Below, piece after piece: positions 39,079 to 49,383 of a stretch of 64,000 nucleotides of DNA; positions within the stretch are counted from its first letter, which is position 1, and every line of letters starts with the position of its first letter. The notes under the pieces are model-generated. The model was not told where the DNA came from. It made no database searches and worked only from the letters and a program-made list of their open reading frames with translations. Source of the DNA: Massilia sp. Se16.2.3 (GTDB lineage: Bacteria; Pseudomonadota; Gammaproteobacteria; Burkholderiales; Burkholderiaceae_D); the NCBI RefSeq assembly GCF_014171595.1, contig NZ_CP050451.1, positions 310,001-374,000 on the forward strand. The letters are read 5' to 3'. Position numbers and translations under genes: made by a program.

Positions 39079-40728
39079 ATGCGTCCACTCCTCCTTTCCC
39101 TCCTTCTGCTATCGACCTTCGCCACCGCCGAGGAAGCCGCGTTCAAGGATACGCCTGCCGGCCGCGCCATGACGGAATTGCTGCAAGCCCGCACGCGCTG
39201 CACCCTGACGCAGATGGAAGGCTGCGCACAGATGGAACAGGCCATCTCCAAAGTGAAGAACGCGGCGAACATGAACCCGTCGCTGGCGCACCAGTTCGTG
39301 CCCTACGAGGTCGACGCCTACCGGGTGTACGGGCTCGAACTGCTAAATGCGGGCAAGAAGGAAGAAGCACGCGTCAAGCTGAACAAGGCTTTCGAGGTGA
39401 TGATGGCCCACTTCGAAAACGGCAAGCACGCCCACGCGCTGCTCGACAGCTACGACCTGCTGGTCGAGCGCGCCCTCGACCATTACCGTTTCGGCGAATA
39501 CGCGAAGGGCGATGGCCTGTTCGGGGAAATGCGCACCTGGTCCGACCGGAGCCTCGAGCGTACGAAGCAGCAGAAAGGCGAGCACGAGGCGTATGCGAAG
39601 CTCTACCGCACTCTCGTGATGGAAAGCGAGCGTGCCGGTCTCGAGTGGGGCAAGTCGCTGTCGACGCGTGCAGCCGAGGCGCGGTTCGCTGGCCGCGCCG
39701 ATGAAGCCGGCAAGCTCGGCGCCGCGGCGGCGCAAGCCTTCGGCGATGCCGCGAAGTGGGCGGGGCTGGCGGAGGAAGAAGGCTATACCGCGTTTGCCGG
39801 CGCCGAGCCGGTACTGCGCCTGGCCTACTACCGCCTGCTGCGCGGCGACGAACTGCTGGAATTGAAGAAGTATGCCGAGGCAGACGCGGAATACGCCGCC
39901 GTGGCCGAAGGCGCCGCGCGCTGGATCGAGACGGCGCCACGCGAGCGCTCCGGCTGGAAGGAAGATGCCTATGGCTACCTGTTCCAGGCTGGCGCAGGCA
40001 AGGCACTGGTGCAGTTCCACACCGGGAAAAAGGCGGCCGCCGCCGAGTCGATCGCGCGCACCGTCAACGAGGCGCGGGCCAAGGCGAAATCGGAGGACAT
40101 CGACGATTACACCCACGCGCGCCTGGCACATGCGGCAGCCCAGGTGGACAAGGGAAGCTGGGACAACGCCGTCCTTGCCTGGAGCCGTTCGGACAAGAGC
40201 ATCAAGCGGCTGCCGGCGGATGTCTACCGGATCAAGCTGGCAAAACAGGGCAAGGCCGCCTGCGACAACGCCAAGGGCAAGACGGCCAGGTCCGGCTGTG
40301 TCGATGGACTGGCGCCCTCGCCCGCCATGGAGGCGCTCGAAGCGCTGGAAACGATCGCGGCGTTCGACGCGCAAGGCAACTACAAACGCTACGAGTTCGC
40401 AGCGCTGCGGCAGCTCGGCCTCGTCGAGCGCCTCCTGCCGAAGATTCCGGAAGGGGAACAGAAGCGGAGCATCGTCAAGGCGAAGCAGGCTTTTCTCGAC
40501 CTGAGCACGCTGTGGGAAGGCGCGCTGACCGATTACGGCGTCAAGACCTTCCTTGTTTATCGTACCCCGCTGCTCGAGAAATACAGCATCGACCGCGCGT
40601 ACATTGCACAGCTCAAGGCCATGGACGAGGATGCGCCGGTCGCCGATGTCGATCTCGGCAAAGTGCTGGTTCCGGTCTTCAAGTACGCCGTCGAACAGAC
40701 TGAACGCGCCCGCAAGCTGTCGAAATAA
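39079..40728 (+). CDS. Secreted helical-repeat protein of unknown function
   Basis: A 549-residue protein with signal peptide MRPLLLSLLLLSTFATAEEA. The mature part is charged and mostly helical, rich in Ala, Glu and Lys, with TPR-like spacing (LLNAGKKEEARVKLNKAFEVMMAH, LRGDELLELKKYAEADAEYAAVAEGAARWIE, KGSWDNAVLAWSRSD). Four Cys in the mature part (C35, C42, C395, C404 approx.). I recognise no family. It stands alone between convergent purM and the S9 peptidase. The two dozen bases before the ATG give no strong Shine-Dalgarno. Confidence 0.8.
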   Translation: MRPLLLSLLLLSTFATAEEAAFKDTPAGRAMTELLQARTRCTLTQMEGCAQMEQAISKVKNAANMNPSLAHQFVPYEVDAYRVYGLELLNAGKKEEARVKLNKAFEVMMAHFENGKHAHALLDSYDLLVERALDHYRFGEYAKGDGLFGEMRTWSDRSLERTKQQKGEHEAYAKLYRTLVMESERAGLEWGKSLSTRAAEARFAGRADEAGKLGAAAAQAFGDAAKWAGLAEEEGYTAFAGAEPVLRLAYYRLLRGDELLELKKYAEADAEYAAVAEGAARWIETAPRERSGWKEDAYGYLFQAGAGKALVQFHTGKKAAAAESIARTVNEARAKAKSEDIDDYTHARLAHAAAQVDKGSWDNAVLAWSRSDKSIKRLPADVYRIKLAKQGKAACDNAKGKTARSGCVDGLAPSPAMEALEALETIAAFDAQGNYKRYEFAALRQLGLVERLLPKIPEGEQKRSIVKAKQAFLDLSTLWEGALTDYGVKTFLVYRTPLLEKYSIDRAYIAQLKAMDEDAPVADVDLGKVLVPVFKYAVEQTERARKLSK

Positions 40729-40768
40729 CAGTACCTGCCTGACTTGGCTACAGGCGCAAACAGGTAGT

Positions 40769-40792
40769 AAAAAAGGCGCCCGCGGGCGCCTT
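40769..40792 (-). terminator. Terminator of purM
   Basis: Perfect GC-rich stem AAGGCGCC-CGCG-GGCGCCTT followed on the minus strand by TTTT, about 25 bases after the purM stop. It may also serve the convergent 39079 gene. Confidence 0.9.
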
Positions 40793-40816
40793 CGTTCTTG
40801 CTGCGGAAGGTTTTGC

Positions 40817-41860
<1,044 letters not shown>

Positions 41861-42165
41861 GGTATTTAGCAGCGGAGGCGGTAAAATAGAAGGCGTAGAC
41901 CTGTTTCTGGTCAATTCGCTATTCTAACAAAACGGCCCGGCCTTCAACGCTAAACCGCCGCCAAACTGCTGCCACATCGAGATAACAATAAAAACATGCC
42001 CTCTTTTCCGCCATCCAGAGCTCATACCAGCGACCCGCGCGCCGGGGCTCATGGCGGCATCCATCGCGTCCCGCTCCGCAAGGCCAGGTCTCCCGTTTTC
42101 ATTGCCGGCGCGTCAGCTTTTATAATGCTGTATGCGTATGAATTTTCCACAGTGAACCGAACGCC
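41861..42165. other. purM-hda divergent intergenic region
   Basis: 305 bases with promoters for both genes and no convincing gene. A frame beginning at ATG 41996 (57 codons) runs to the hda start but has no Shine-Dalgarno or recognisable sequence; I reject it as coding. Confidence 0.5.
42097..42126 (+). promoter_or_regulatory. Putative sigma-70 promoter of hda
   Basis: A perfect -10 TATAAT at 42121-42126 with TTTCAT 18 bases upstream (42097-42102). The predicted start is near 42133, about 33 bases before the hda start codon. Confidence 0.6.
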
Positions 42166-42864
42166 ATGAAACAGCTGGTGCTCGATCTCGGCGCCGACCC
42201 GGCGCACAGCCTCGATACCTTCCAGGTCGGGGAAAATGCCGAACTGGCGCACCTGATGCACCAGTTCGCGCAGCGTGCATCGCGCGAGCATTTCGCCTAC
42301 CTGTGGGGCGACACCGGTGCCGGCAAGACCCACCTGCTGCAGGCCCTCGCAGCCACGCCGAATTCGCGCTATATCGCGTTCGATGCGCCCGCCGCCGATT
42401 TTGTCTTTACGCCAGGCATTAGCCTTTACCTGCTGGACGACTGCGACCGCCTGAGCCCGAACGCCCAGATCGACGCCTTCGCCCTGTTCAACCAGGTGCG
42501 CGAGCACGATGCCTACATGGTCTCGACCGGCCCGGTGCCGCCGGCCGTGCTGCCGGTGCGCGAAGACCTGCGTACGCGCATGGGCTGGGGGCTGGTCTAC
42601 CTGATCCATGGCCTGTCGGACGACCAGAAGATTGCCGCGCTCACCCAGGCGGCGGAAGCGCGCGGCCTGACCCTGTCGGCCAGCGTGCTACCCTACCTGC
42701 TGTCGCACTTCAAGCGCGACATGCGCTCGCTGGCCACGATGCTCGACGCCCTCGACCAGTATTCGCTGGAGACCCAGCGCCCCGTCACGCTGCCCCTGCT
42801 GCGCGACCTGCTGCTCCAGGCCAGCCCGCAGTCGGAGTCCACGCTGTCGGAACAAAAAAAATGA
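42166..42864 (+). CDS. hda: DnaA regulatory inactivator Hda
   Basis: A 232-residue AAA+ protein homologous to the DnaA ATPase domain: Walker A GDTGAGKTH (about residue 46), Walker B YLLDDCDRL, and sensor II region SHFKRDMRSLATMLDALDQYSL. An N-terminal clamp-binding motif, QLVLDL, lies at residues 3-8. Hda with the beta clamp triggers DnaA-ATP hydrolysis after initiation. First in a plus-strand series with 4-base overlaps. Confidence 0.94.
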   Translation: MKQLVLDLGADPAHSLDTFQVGENAELAHLMHQFAQRASREHFAYLWGDTGAGKTHLLQALAATPNSRYIAFDAPAADFVFTPGISLYLLDDCDRLSPNAQIDAFALFNQVREHDAYMVSTGPVPPAVLPVREDLRTRMGWGLVYLIHGLSDDQKIAALTQAAEARGLTLSASVLPYLLSHFKRDMRSLATMLDALDQYSLETQRPVTLPLLRDLLLQASPQSESTLSEQKK

Positions 42865-43550
42865 CCACGCTTGCCCTGTTTGACCTCGACCATACCCTGC
42901 TGCCGATCGACTCGGACTACGAGTGGGGCCAGTTCCTGGTGCGCATTGGCGCGGTCGACGCCGCCGCCTACGCGCGCCGCAACGACGCATTCTTTGCCCA
43001 GTACCAGGCCGGCACGCTCGACCCGGTCGAATACCTGGAATTTGCGCTCGGCACGCTGGCACGCTTTCCGCGCGGCGAACTCGACGCCATGCACGCGCAG
43101 TACATGCGCGAAGTGATCGAACCGAACGTCCGCCCGCAGGCGCTTGCGCTGGTGCAGCGGCACCTGGACGCCGGCGACCTGGTGGCGATCATCACCGCCA
43201 CCAACGATTACGTGACCGCGCCGATCGCGCGCCTGTTCGGCGTCGCGCACCATCTCGCCGCCATGCCGGAAGCCGATGCCGCTGGCCGCCTGACGGGCAG
43301 GCTGGCGGGGACGCCGACCTCGGGCCCCGGGAAGGTGGTGCACATGCACGCCTGGCTCGAGCGCCTCGGCCGGCCGTTCGCGTCCTTCGAGCGCAGCTAT
43401 TTCTACAGCGATTCGCACAACGACATTCCGCTGCTCTCGACCGTGTCGCACCCGGTTGCCACCAATCCCAGCAGCACCCTTGCCTCTTTTGCACACGCCC
43501 AAGGCTGGCCTTTACTCCATCTCTTCAATGATCAAAAAATTCATTCGTAA
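42861..43550 (+). CDS. HAD-IB family phosphatase
   Basis: A 229-residue HAD hydrolase with motif I FDLDHTLLPID, motif II IITATND, and motif III/IV YFYSDSHNDIPLLSTV. Size and motifs match the SerB-like HAD-IB group; the substrate may be phosphoserine or another small phosphate. ATGA overlap with hda, and its 3' end overlaps pcnB by 23 bases. Confidence 0.92.
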   Translation: MTTLALFDLDHTLLPIDSDYEWGQFLVRIGAVDAAAYARRNDAFFAQYQAGTLDPVEYLEFALGTLARFPRGELDAMHAQYMREVIEPNVRPQALALVQRHLDAGDLVAIITATNDYVTAPIARLFGVAHHLAAMPEADAAGRLTGRLAGTPTSGPGKVVHMHAWLERLGRPFASFERSYFYSDSHNDIPLLSTVSHPVATNPSSTLASFAHAQGWPLLHLFNDQKIHS

Positions 43551-44931
43551 AATCCTTGGCGTGAAAGACGAGCGCGACCCGACCGAGCCAAGGATCCTCG
43601 GGCCGGAAGAACATGGCATCGACCTGAAACTGGTGTCGCCCAACGCGATCCGCCTGACGCAAACCCTGCAGGAAGCCGGCTTCAAGGCCTTCGTTGTCGG
43701 CGGCGCCGTGCGCGACCTGCTGCTGGGCGTGAAACCGAAGGACTTCGACATCGCCACCGATGCCACGCCCGAGCAGGTGAAAAAACTGTTCCGCCGCGCC
43801 TTCATCATCGGCCGCCGCTTCCAGATCGTGCACGTGATGTTCGGCCAGGAGCTGCTGGAAGTGACGACCTTCCGCGGCAAGGGCAGCAACAACGCGCCGA
43901 AGGACGAACACGGCCGCGTCCTGCGCGACAACAACTTCGGTCCCCAGCACGAGGATGCCGAGCGCCGCGACTTCACCATCAACGCGATGTACTACGATCC
44001 GGCCAATCAAACCGTGCTGGACTACCACGGCGGCATCGAGGACATCCGCGCCAAGACCCTGCGCATCATCGGCGTGCCGGAAGCGCGCTACCGCGAAGAC
44101 CCGGTGCGCATGCTGCGCGTGGTGCGCTTCGCGGCAAAACTCGGCTTCACCATCGAGCCGGCTACCCGTGCGCCGATTCCCGTGATGGCGCCCCTGATCG
44201 ACAACGTGCCTGCCGCGCGCGTGTTCGACGAGATGCTCAAACTGCTGCTGTCGGGCCATGCGCTGGCCTGCCTGCAGGAACTGCGTTCGGCCGGCCTGCA
44301 CCACGGTTTGCTGCCGCTGCTCGACGTCGTGCTGGAGCAGCCGATCGGCATGAAGTTCGTGACGCTGGCGCTGGAATCGACCGACGGCCGCGTGAAAGCC
44401 GGCAAGGGCGTCTCGCCCGGCTTCCTGTTCGCCTCGCTGCTGTGGCACCGGGTGCTGGAAAAATGGACGGCCTACCGCGCCGCCGGCGAAGCGCCGATCC
44501 CAGCCCTGCACCTGGCGGCCGACGCCGTGCTGGACACGCAAACCGAGAACCTGGCCCTGCAGCGCCGCATCGCCACCGACATGCGCGACATCTGGGCGAT
44601 GCAGCCGCGCTTCGAGCGCCGCACCGGCCGCGCGCCTTATAAATTGCTGGAAAACCCGCGCTTCCGCGCCGGCTACGACTTCCTGCTGCTGCGCTGCGCT
44701 TCGGGCGAACTGGAGAGCGAGATCGGCGAATGGTGGACGGCCTTCTACGACGCCGAATCCGGTGAGCGCGAGCGCCTCGTGACCCGGGCAAACGCGCGTC
44801 CGGCCAGCGGCGAGAAGCGCAAGCGTGCGCCGCGCCGCGGCCCGCGTCATCGCAACGGCGAAGGCGGTGCCGAAACCGGTGAACGCAGCGCCAGCGCGGG
44901 CGAGGCAAGCGCGGGCGGCAACGACGAATGA
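43528..44931 (+). CDS. pcnB: Poly(A) polymerase I
   Basis: A 467-residue nucleotidyltransferase: FVVGGAVRDLLLGVKPKDFDIATDATPEQV (with the GG and DxD catalytic residues), RRFQIVHVMFG, RRDFTINAMYYDP, and RYREDPVRMLRVVRFAAKLGF, the PcnB signature. It adds poly(A) tails to RNA and so speeds decay. The C-terminus is basic and Gly/Glu-rich (GEKRKRAPRRGPRHRNGEGG). ATG 43528 within the HAD gene end is the only start giving the normal N-terminus. Confidence 0.94.
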   Translation: MIKKFIRKILGVKDERDPTEPRILGPEEHGIDLKLVSPNAIRLTQTLQEAGFKAFVVGGAVRDLLLGVKPKDFDIATDATPEQVKKLFRRAFIIGRRFQIVHVMFGQELLEVTTFRGKGSNNAPKDEHGRVLRDNNFGPQHEDAERRDFTINAMYYDPANQTVLDYHGGIEDIRAKTLRIIGVPEARYREDPVRMLRVVRFAAKLGFTIEPATRAPIPVMAPLIDNVPAARVFDEMLKLLLSGHALACLQELRSAGLHHGLLPLLDVVLEQPIGMKFVTLALESTDGRVKAGKGVSPGFLFASLLWHRVLEKWTAYRAAGEAPIPALHLAADAVLDTQTENLALQRRIATDMRDIWAMQPRFERRTGRAPYKLLENPRFRAGYDFLLLRCASGELESEIGEWWTAFYDAESGERERLVTRANARPASGEKRKRAPRRGPRHRNGEGGAETGERSASAGEASAGGNDE

Positions 44932-45401
44932 TCGCGGCGATCGGCATCGGCGCCAACCTGGGCGATGCGCGTGCGAACGTGCGCGACGCCCTGGCGCGCC
45001 TGGCCGACCTGCCTGGTGCGCGGCTCCTGGCCGCGTCCAGCCTCTGGCGCACCGCGCCAATCGATTCCTCGGGCGACGACTACATCAATGCCGCTGCCCT
45101 GCTCGACACGGACCTCGACGCCCATGCCCTCCTGGCGGCGCTGCAGGCGATCGAACTGGCCCATGGCCGCGAGCGCCCTTACCGCAACGCCCCGCGTACG
45201 CTCGACCTCGACCTGCTGCTCTACGGCGATGAAGTCATCGCCACGCCCGACTTGACGGTACCGCACCCGCGCATGCATGAACGCGCCTTCGTGCTGGCGC
45301 CGCTGCTGGAAATCGCTCCCGGCATCACTGTCCCCGGCCACGGCCCCGCGGCAAACCTGCTGCCGCGCGTCGCCGGCCAGGCCATCGTTCGCCTCGACTG
45401 A
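44928..45401 (+). CDS. folK: 2-amino-4-hydroxy-6-hydroxymethyldihydropteridine pyrophosphokinase
   Basis: A 157-residue HPPK with AIGIGANLGDARANV, the SLWRTAPID loop and RPYRNAPRTLDLDLLLYGD (the magnesium-binding DLD). It makes the pyrophosphorylated pterin for folate synthesis. Overlaps pcnB by ATGA; the next gene starts one base after its stop. Confidence 0.95.
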   Translation: MIAAIGIGANLGDARANVRDALARLADLPGARLLAASSLWRTAPIDSSGDDYINAAALLDTDLDAHALLAALQAIELAHGRERPYRNAPRTLDLDLLLYGDEVIATPDLTVPHPRMHERAFVLAPLLEIAPGITVPGHGPAANLLPRVAGQAIVRLD

Positions 45402-45402
45402 C

Positions 45403-45750
45403 ATGCAGATTCCCGTTTTCTTCCAGACCGCCGGTTTGCTGGTCCTGTCGAACATCTTCATGACCTTTGCCTGGTATGGCCACCTGAAAAGCCTGAACAC
45501 GCGCGCCTGGTACGTGGCGGCGCTGGTGAGCTGGGGCATCGCCCTGTTCGAATACCTGCTGCAGGTGCCGGCCAACCGCATCGGCGCCACCCAGTACAGC
45601 CTGGCCCAGCTGAAGATCATGCAGGAAGCAATCACGCTGGCCGTGTTCGTGCCTTTCGCTATGTTCTACATGAACCAGCCGTTCAAGCTCGACTACATCT
45701 GGGCGGCGCTGTGCCTGGTCGGCGCGGTGTACTTCATCTTCCGCAGCTGA
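45403..45750 (+). CDS. DUF486 (DMT-type) small membrane protein
   Basis: A 115-residue protein with four membrane helices: FFQTAGLLVLSNIFMTFAWYGHLK, AWYVAALVSWGIALFEYLLQVPANRIG, QYSLAQLKIMQEAITLAVFVPFAMFYM and YIWAALCLVGAVYFIFRS. The segment QVPANRIG-QYSLAQLKIMQE marks DUF486. Possibly a small drug/metabolite-type transporter; role unknown. Start ATG 45403, one base after folK. Confidence 0.9.
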   Translation: MQIPVFFQTAGLLVLSNIFMTFAWYGHLKSLNTRAWYVAALVSWGIALFEYLLQVPANRIGATQYSLAQLKIMQEAITLAVFVPFAMFYMNQPFKLDYIWAALCLVGAVYFIFRS

Positions 45751-45824
45751 CAAGGCGGTTCCGGCAGGATTTCCGGCGCCGCATTACACTATTCCCTCGC
45801 ATTTTCTGATTTCAAAGGATCACC

Positions 45825-46685
45825 ATGAGCGCTTATTTGCAGGGCAAGGACATGACGGGCACCAACGCGCCGGCGGTGCCTGCCAAGCCGGTCGCCAAGG
45901 CCGTCACCATCCCCGCATTGCAGGCGATGCGCGCGGCCGGCCTGAAAATCTCCATGCTGACCTGCTACGACGCCAGCTTCGCGTCCCTGATGGACCGCTG
46001 CGGCGTCGAGATGCTGCTGGTGGGCGACTCGCTCGGCATGGTCTGCGCCGGCCATTCGTCGACGCTGCCGGTGACGCTCGACGAGATGGTCTACCACACG
46101 GCCTCGGTGGCACGCGGCAACAAGAACGCGGTGCTGGTGGCCGACCTGCCCTTCGGCAGCTACCCGACCAGGGAAACGGCGTTCGCAAGCTCGGCGGCCC
46201 TGATGCGCGCCGGTGCCCACATGGTCAAGATCGAGGGCGGCGCCTGGCTGGCCGAGATCGTCGCCTTCCTGGTCGAGCGCGGCATCCCGGTGTGCGCCCA
46301 CATCGGCCTGACCCCGCAGTTCGTGCACCAGCTGGGTGGCTTCAAGGTGCAAGGTAAAACCGATGCCGGCGCCGAGCGCCTGAAAAACGACGCGCTCGCC
46401 CTGCAAGCGGCGGGCGCGGCGGTCGTGCTGCTCGAAGCGGTGCCGGCAGCGCTGGGCAAGGAAACGACGGAACTGTTGCAGGTGCCGACGATCGGCATCG
46501 GCGCAGGTCCCGACTGCTCGGGCCAGGTGCTGGTGATGCACGACATGCTGGGCGTCTTCCCCGGCCACAAGGCGAAGTTCGTGAAGAATTTCATGGAAGG
46601 GCAAACCAGCATCGAGGGCGCCGTCAGCGCCTACGTCGGCGCCGTCAGGGACGGCAGCTTCCCCGGCATCGAACACTGCTTCTGA
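45825..46685 (+). CDS. panB: 3-methyl-2-oxobutanoate hydroxymethyltransferase
   Basis: A 286-residue enzyme with [54 protein letters not shown] and [12 protein letters not shown]. First step of pantothenate synthesis from ketoisovalerate. The first ~25 residues are a non-conserved Ala/Pro/Lys-rich extension; ATG 45852 (MTGTNAPA, ten codons on) is a possible alternative start. No panC follows. Confidence 0.95.
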   Translation: MSAYLQGKDMTGTNAPAVPAKPVAKAVTIPALQAMRAAGLKISMLTCYDASFASLMDRCGVEMLLVGDSLGMVCAGHSSTLPVTLDEMVYHTASVARGNKNAVLVADLPFGSYPTRETAFASSAALMRAGAHMVKIEGGAWLAEIVAFLVERGIPVCAHIGLTPQFVHQLGGFKVQGKTDAGAERLKNDALALQAAGAAVVLLEAVPAALGKETTELLQVPTIGIGAGPDCSGQVLVMHDMLGVFPGHKAKFVKNFMEGQTSIEGAVSAYVGAVRDGSFPGIEHCF

Positions 46686-46696
46686 AGGAGACCGCG

Positions 46697-47233
46697 ATGG
46701 ACAGCGCCCCCACGAGTGTTCCCACTACGCGCCTGTTCGTCGCCCTCTGGCCCGAGCCCGGCATCCGCCACGCCTTGCGCGAGCGCCGCGATGCCTGGGA
46801 CTGGCCACGCGGTGCTACGCCCGTCCACCCGGAAAAACTACACGTAACGCTGCACTTCCTGGGCGGCGTGCCAACCGGACGCGTGCCGGAGCTGCGCGCC
46901 GGGCTCGCCGTTCCGTTTTCGCCGTTCACGCTGTCCCTGGGTGTGCCGAAGTTGTGGTCGCACGGCATTGCCGTGCTCGAACCGCACAGCGAACCGCCCG
47001 AATTGCTGCGGCTGCACGCCGACCTGTCGCTCGCCCTGGTCGCACTCGGCTTGCAGCCAGAGACACGCAAGTTCCGCCCCCACGTCACGTTTGCCCGTCG
47101 CGCGAATGGCGCTGTCGTGCCGTCCGAATCCGAGCCGCTCACCTGGCAGATCGACCGCTATGCGCTGGTCGAATCGAAGCCGGGCAATGGTGGCGGCTAC
47201 ACGGTGCTGCAGGAGTATGGCTGCATTTCGTAG
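46697..47233 (+). CDS. thpR: RNA 2',3'-cyclic phosphodiesterase
   Basis: A 178-residue 2H phosphoesterase with TTRLFVALWP, first H motif HVTLHFLG (about residue 50) and second HVTFARR (about residue 130). Opens 2',3'-cyclic phosphates. GGAG precedes the ATG. Its stop codon lies inside the left arm of the palindromic repeat at 47229-47374. Confidence 0.92.
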   Translation: MDSAPTSVPTTRLFVALWPEPGIRHALRERRDAWDWPRGATPVHPEKLHVTLHFLGGVPTGRVPELRAGLAVPFSPFTLSLGVPKLWSHGIAVLEPHSEPPELLRLHADLSLALVALGLQPETRKFRPHVTFARRANGAVVPSESEPLTWQIDRYALVESKPGNGGGYTVLQEYGCIS

Positions 47234-47374
47234 CGTGGGCTCCTGAGCCCACGCGGTCGAACACGTGCACCTCGAAACATGGCAAACAACTTCCACCTGC
47301 ATGCGTGGATCAATATTCTCCAGCCTTGCGAGACGCGACAGTACGTCCGCGTGGGCTCGAGAGCCCACCCTACG
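47229..47374. repeat. Palindromic repeat with CGTAG-GTGGGCTC ends, copy B
   Basis: Arms 47229-47256 and 47345-47374 are near-perfect inverted repeats (RC of the left matches the right save a few bases). Each arm is itself a small hairpin: GTGGGCTC and GAGCCCAC. It shares the GTAGGGTGGGC end and GCCCACGCGG motif with copy A at 12292-12395, but the ~88-base centre is unrelated. It separates thpR from the convergent glutamine-synthetase gene. Confidence 0.85.
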
Positions 47375-47400
47375 TATGGCGACTCATTTCCGGCCAGGCA

Positions 47401-48738
47401 TCACACCAGCAGCATCAGATGCTCGCGCTCCCACGAGCTGATCACGCGGCTGAAGGTGGCAAATTCCAGTTCCTTCACTTCGCAGAAGGCCTGCACGAAC
47501 AGCTCGCCAAGCAAGTTCGACAGCGCCGGACAGCCGCGCATGCGCAGGATCGCGTCTTCCAGGTTGCGCGGCAGGTCGTCGTGGATGTGTTCGGCGCTGT
47601 CCTGGGTCGGTTCGCCGGGCGCAAGGCCCTCGACCATGCCCAGGTAGCCGCAGCTGAGCGTAGCGGCCATGGCGAGATAGGGGTTCACGTCCACGCCCGG
47701 CACCCGGTTCTCGACGCGGCGGTTCTCGGGCGTCGAATTCGGCACGCGGATGCCGCAGGTACGGTTGTCATAGCCCCAGTGCACATTCGTCGGTGCCGAC
47801 TGGAAGCGCGACAGGCGCCGGTAGGAATTCACGTGCGGAGCAAACATCAGCAAGGCCGAGGGCACGTATTTTTCCAGGCCGCCAATGAAATGGAAGAACA
47901 GGGTACTGGGCCCGCCATCCTCGTTCGTAAAAATGTTGCGGCCGCTGCGGGGGTCGACCACGCTCTGGTGCACGTGCATGGCGCTGCCGGGTTCGGTTTC
48001 CATGGGCTTGGCCATGAAGGTGGCGAAGATTCCATGGCGCATTGCCGTCTCGCGCACGGCGCGCTTGAACAGGAAGACGCGGTCGGCCAGCTCGAGCGCA
48101 TCGCCATGGGCGAAATTGATTTCCATCTGGCCGGCGCCCGCTTCGTGGATCAGGGTCTCGACACCCAGCTCGTGCAGCTTGGAAAAGCTGGACAGCTCGA
48201 GAAAGAAAGGGTCGAAGTCGTTGACGGCGTCGATGGAGTACGACTGGCGCCCCAGTTCGGCCATGCCGGTGCGTCCCATCGGTGGGGTCAAGGGGACGTG
48301 CGGGTCGGTATTGCGGGCGACCAGATAGAACTCCATCTCGGGCGCCACCACCGGCCTCCAGCCGCGCTCGGCGTACAGGCGCAGCACCCGGCGCAACACC
48401 GCGCGTGGGGCGAGCTCGACCGGGCTACCGTCGAAGTTCTCGCAGTCGTGGATGACCAGCGCCACCGCCTCGGAGGCCCAGGGCACGACGCGCATCGTGG
48501 CCGCGTCCGGCACGCAGACCATGTCGGGATCGGTGGCGCCCACATACGGTAAATTGTTCGGCTGCTCGCCGTTGACGGTGTTGAGCAGCACGCTTTTCGG
48601 CAGCCGCATGTGCTCGCCGCCGAGGAACAAATCCTTGGGCAGGATCTTGCCGCGGGCGATACCGGTCATGTCGGTGATCACGCACTCGACTTCGTGGATG
48701 TGATGCTCACGCAAGAATTCGCGCATTGCCTCGTGCAT
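47401..48738 (-). CDS. Glutamine-synthetase-family protein (gamma-glutamylputrescine synthetase type)
   Basis: A 445-residue GS-fold enzyme: ECVITDMTGIARGKILP, then PVVAPEMEFYLVARN, GQMEINFAHGDALELADRVFLFKRAVRETAMRHG, ETEPGSAMHVHQSVVD and NRRVENRVPGVDVNPYLAMAATLSCGYLG. Residues match the PuuA/SpuI group that glutamylates putrescine or related amines. One of two such enzymes in the locus, with the other at 53464. ATG 48738 has AGGAG ahead of it. It is separated from the rest of the locus by the 48938 gene and the repeat island. Confidence 0.9.
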   Translation of the reverse strand: MHEAMREFLREHHIHEVECVITDMTGIARGKILPKDLFLGGEHMRLPKSVLLNTVNGEQPNNLPYVGATDPDMVCVPDAATMRVVPWASEAVALVIHDCENFDGSPVELAPRAVLRRVLRLYAERGWRPVVAPEMEFYLVARNTDPHVPLTPPMGRTGMAELGRQSYSIDAVNDFDPFFLELSSFSKLHELGVETLIHEAGAGQMEINFAHGDALELADRVFLFKRAVRETAMRHGIFATFMAKPMETEPGSAMHVHQSVVDPRSGRNIFTNEDGGPSTLFFHFIGGLEKYVPSALLMFAPHVNSYRRLSRFQSAPTNVHWGYDNRTCGIRVPNSTPENRRVENRVPGVDVNPYLAMAATLSCGYLGMVEGLAPGEPTQDSAEHIHDDLPRNLEDAILRMRGCPALSNLLGELFVQAFCEVKELEFATFSRVISSWEREHLMLLV

Positions 48739-48937
48739 GCCGTTCTCCTGCCAGGTCGGAATGGTCAATCTACCATGGCTTGAGGGAGGGGCCGCGCGCC
48801 GGCGGCCGTGGGCAGGGGCAGGCGTATCGACGGCGATCGATCTACTTGCCACGATATCAACCTCTTCTTACACTGGGCTTTTCCCGTTCGCCCCAAGCAC
48901 ACACCATCCAAAAAAGCTCGTTGATCGGACCAGGACC

Positions 48938-49330
48938 ATGACCAAGGACACTGTTTATCTGTACGCCGACGGATGCGATCTTCAGGATTCGGAAGCGGCG
49001 CTGACGGCTGCGTTCGCTAAGCTGGCCAGCCAATGCGCTCAGCCTTCCCTATTGCTGGTCAACGATAGAAAAACTGACAACGACACCGGTCATCCTGACG
49101 ATTTGTCCGAATGGTCGTTGGGACTACATGTCGATGCCAATGCTTTGTCCAAAGACGACATCGACCTGCTGTTCCACTTTGCCAAAGATCTGGCAGCGCA
49201 AACAGGCCATGAATTCGTGTTTGGATTGGCTGACCGGCAGAAGAAGCTTACCGAAGACCTGTGCTTCATCAATGCAGACGCGGGCGAGAGGGAACGATTG
49301 CTGATGCTGACGGCGATTGCATGGCAATGA
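48938..49330 (+). CDS. Hypothetical soluble protein
   Basis: A 130-residue acidic protein: MTKDTVYLYADGCDLQDSEAALTAAFAKLASQ, then LSEWSLGLHVDANALSKDDIDLLFHFAKDLAAQTGHEFVFGLADR. No signal or TM. Alternating strands and helices suggest a small alpha/beta fold. Codon use is less GC-rich than in the flanking metabolic genes, so it may be a later arrival. I do not recognise it; the size and context beside a repeat island recall small immunity-type proteins but nothing proves that. Confidence 0.7.
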   Translation: MTKDTVYLYADGCDLQDSEAALTAAFAKLASQCAQPSLLLVNDRKTDNDTGHPDDLSEWSLGLHVDANALSKDDIDLLFHFAKDLAAQTGHEFVFGLADRQKKLTEDLCFINADAGERERLLMLTAIAWQ

Positions 49331-49383
49331 CAGTCCTCGCTCTCAAAAATGCCCCGGTCTCACCGGCGCCATGGGCTGTGTTC

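Noticed and set aside
41996..42169. 57-codon leader peptide before hda
   Set aside because: ATG at 41996 has no Shine-Dalgarno and precedes the good TATAAT promoter, so most hda transcripts would not contain it.
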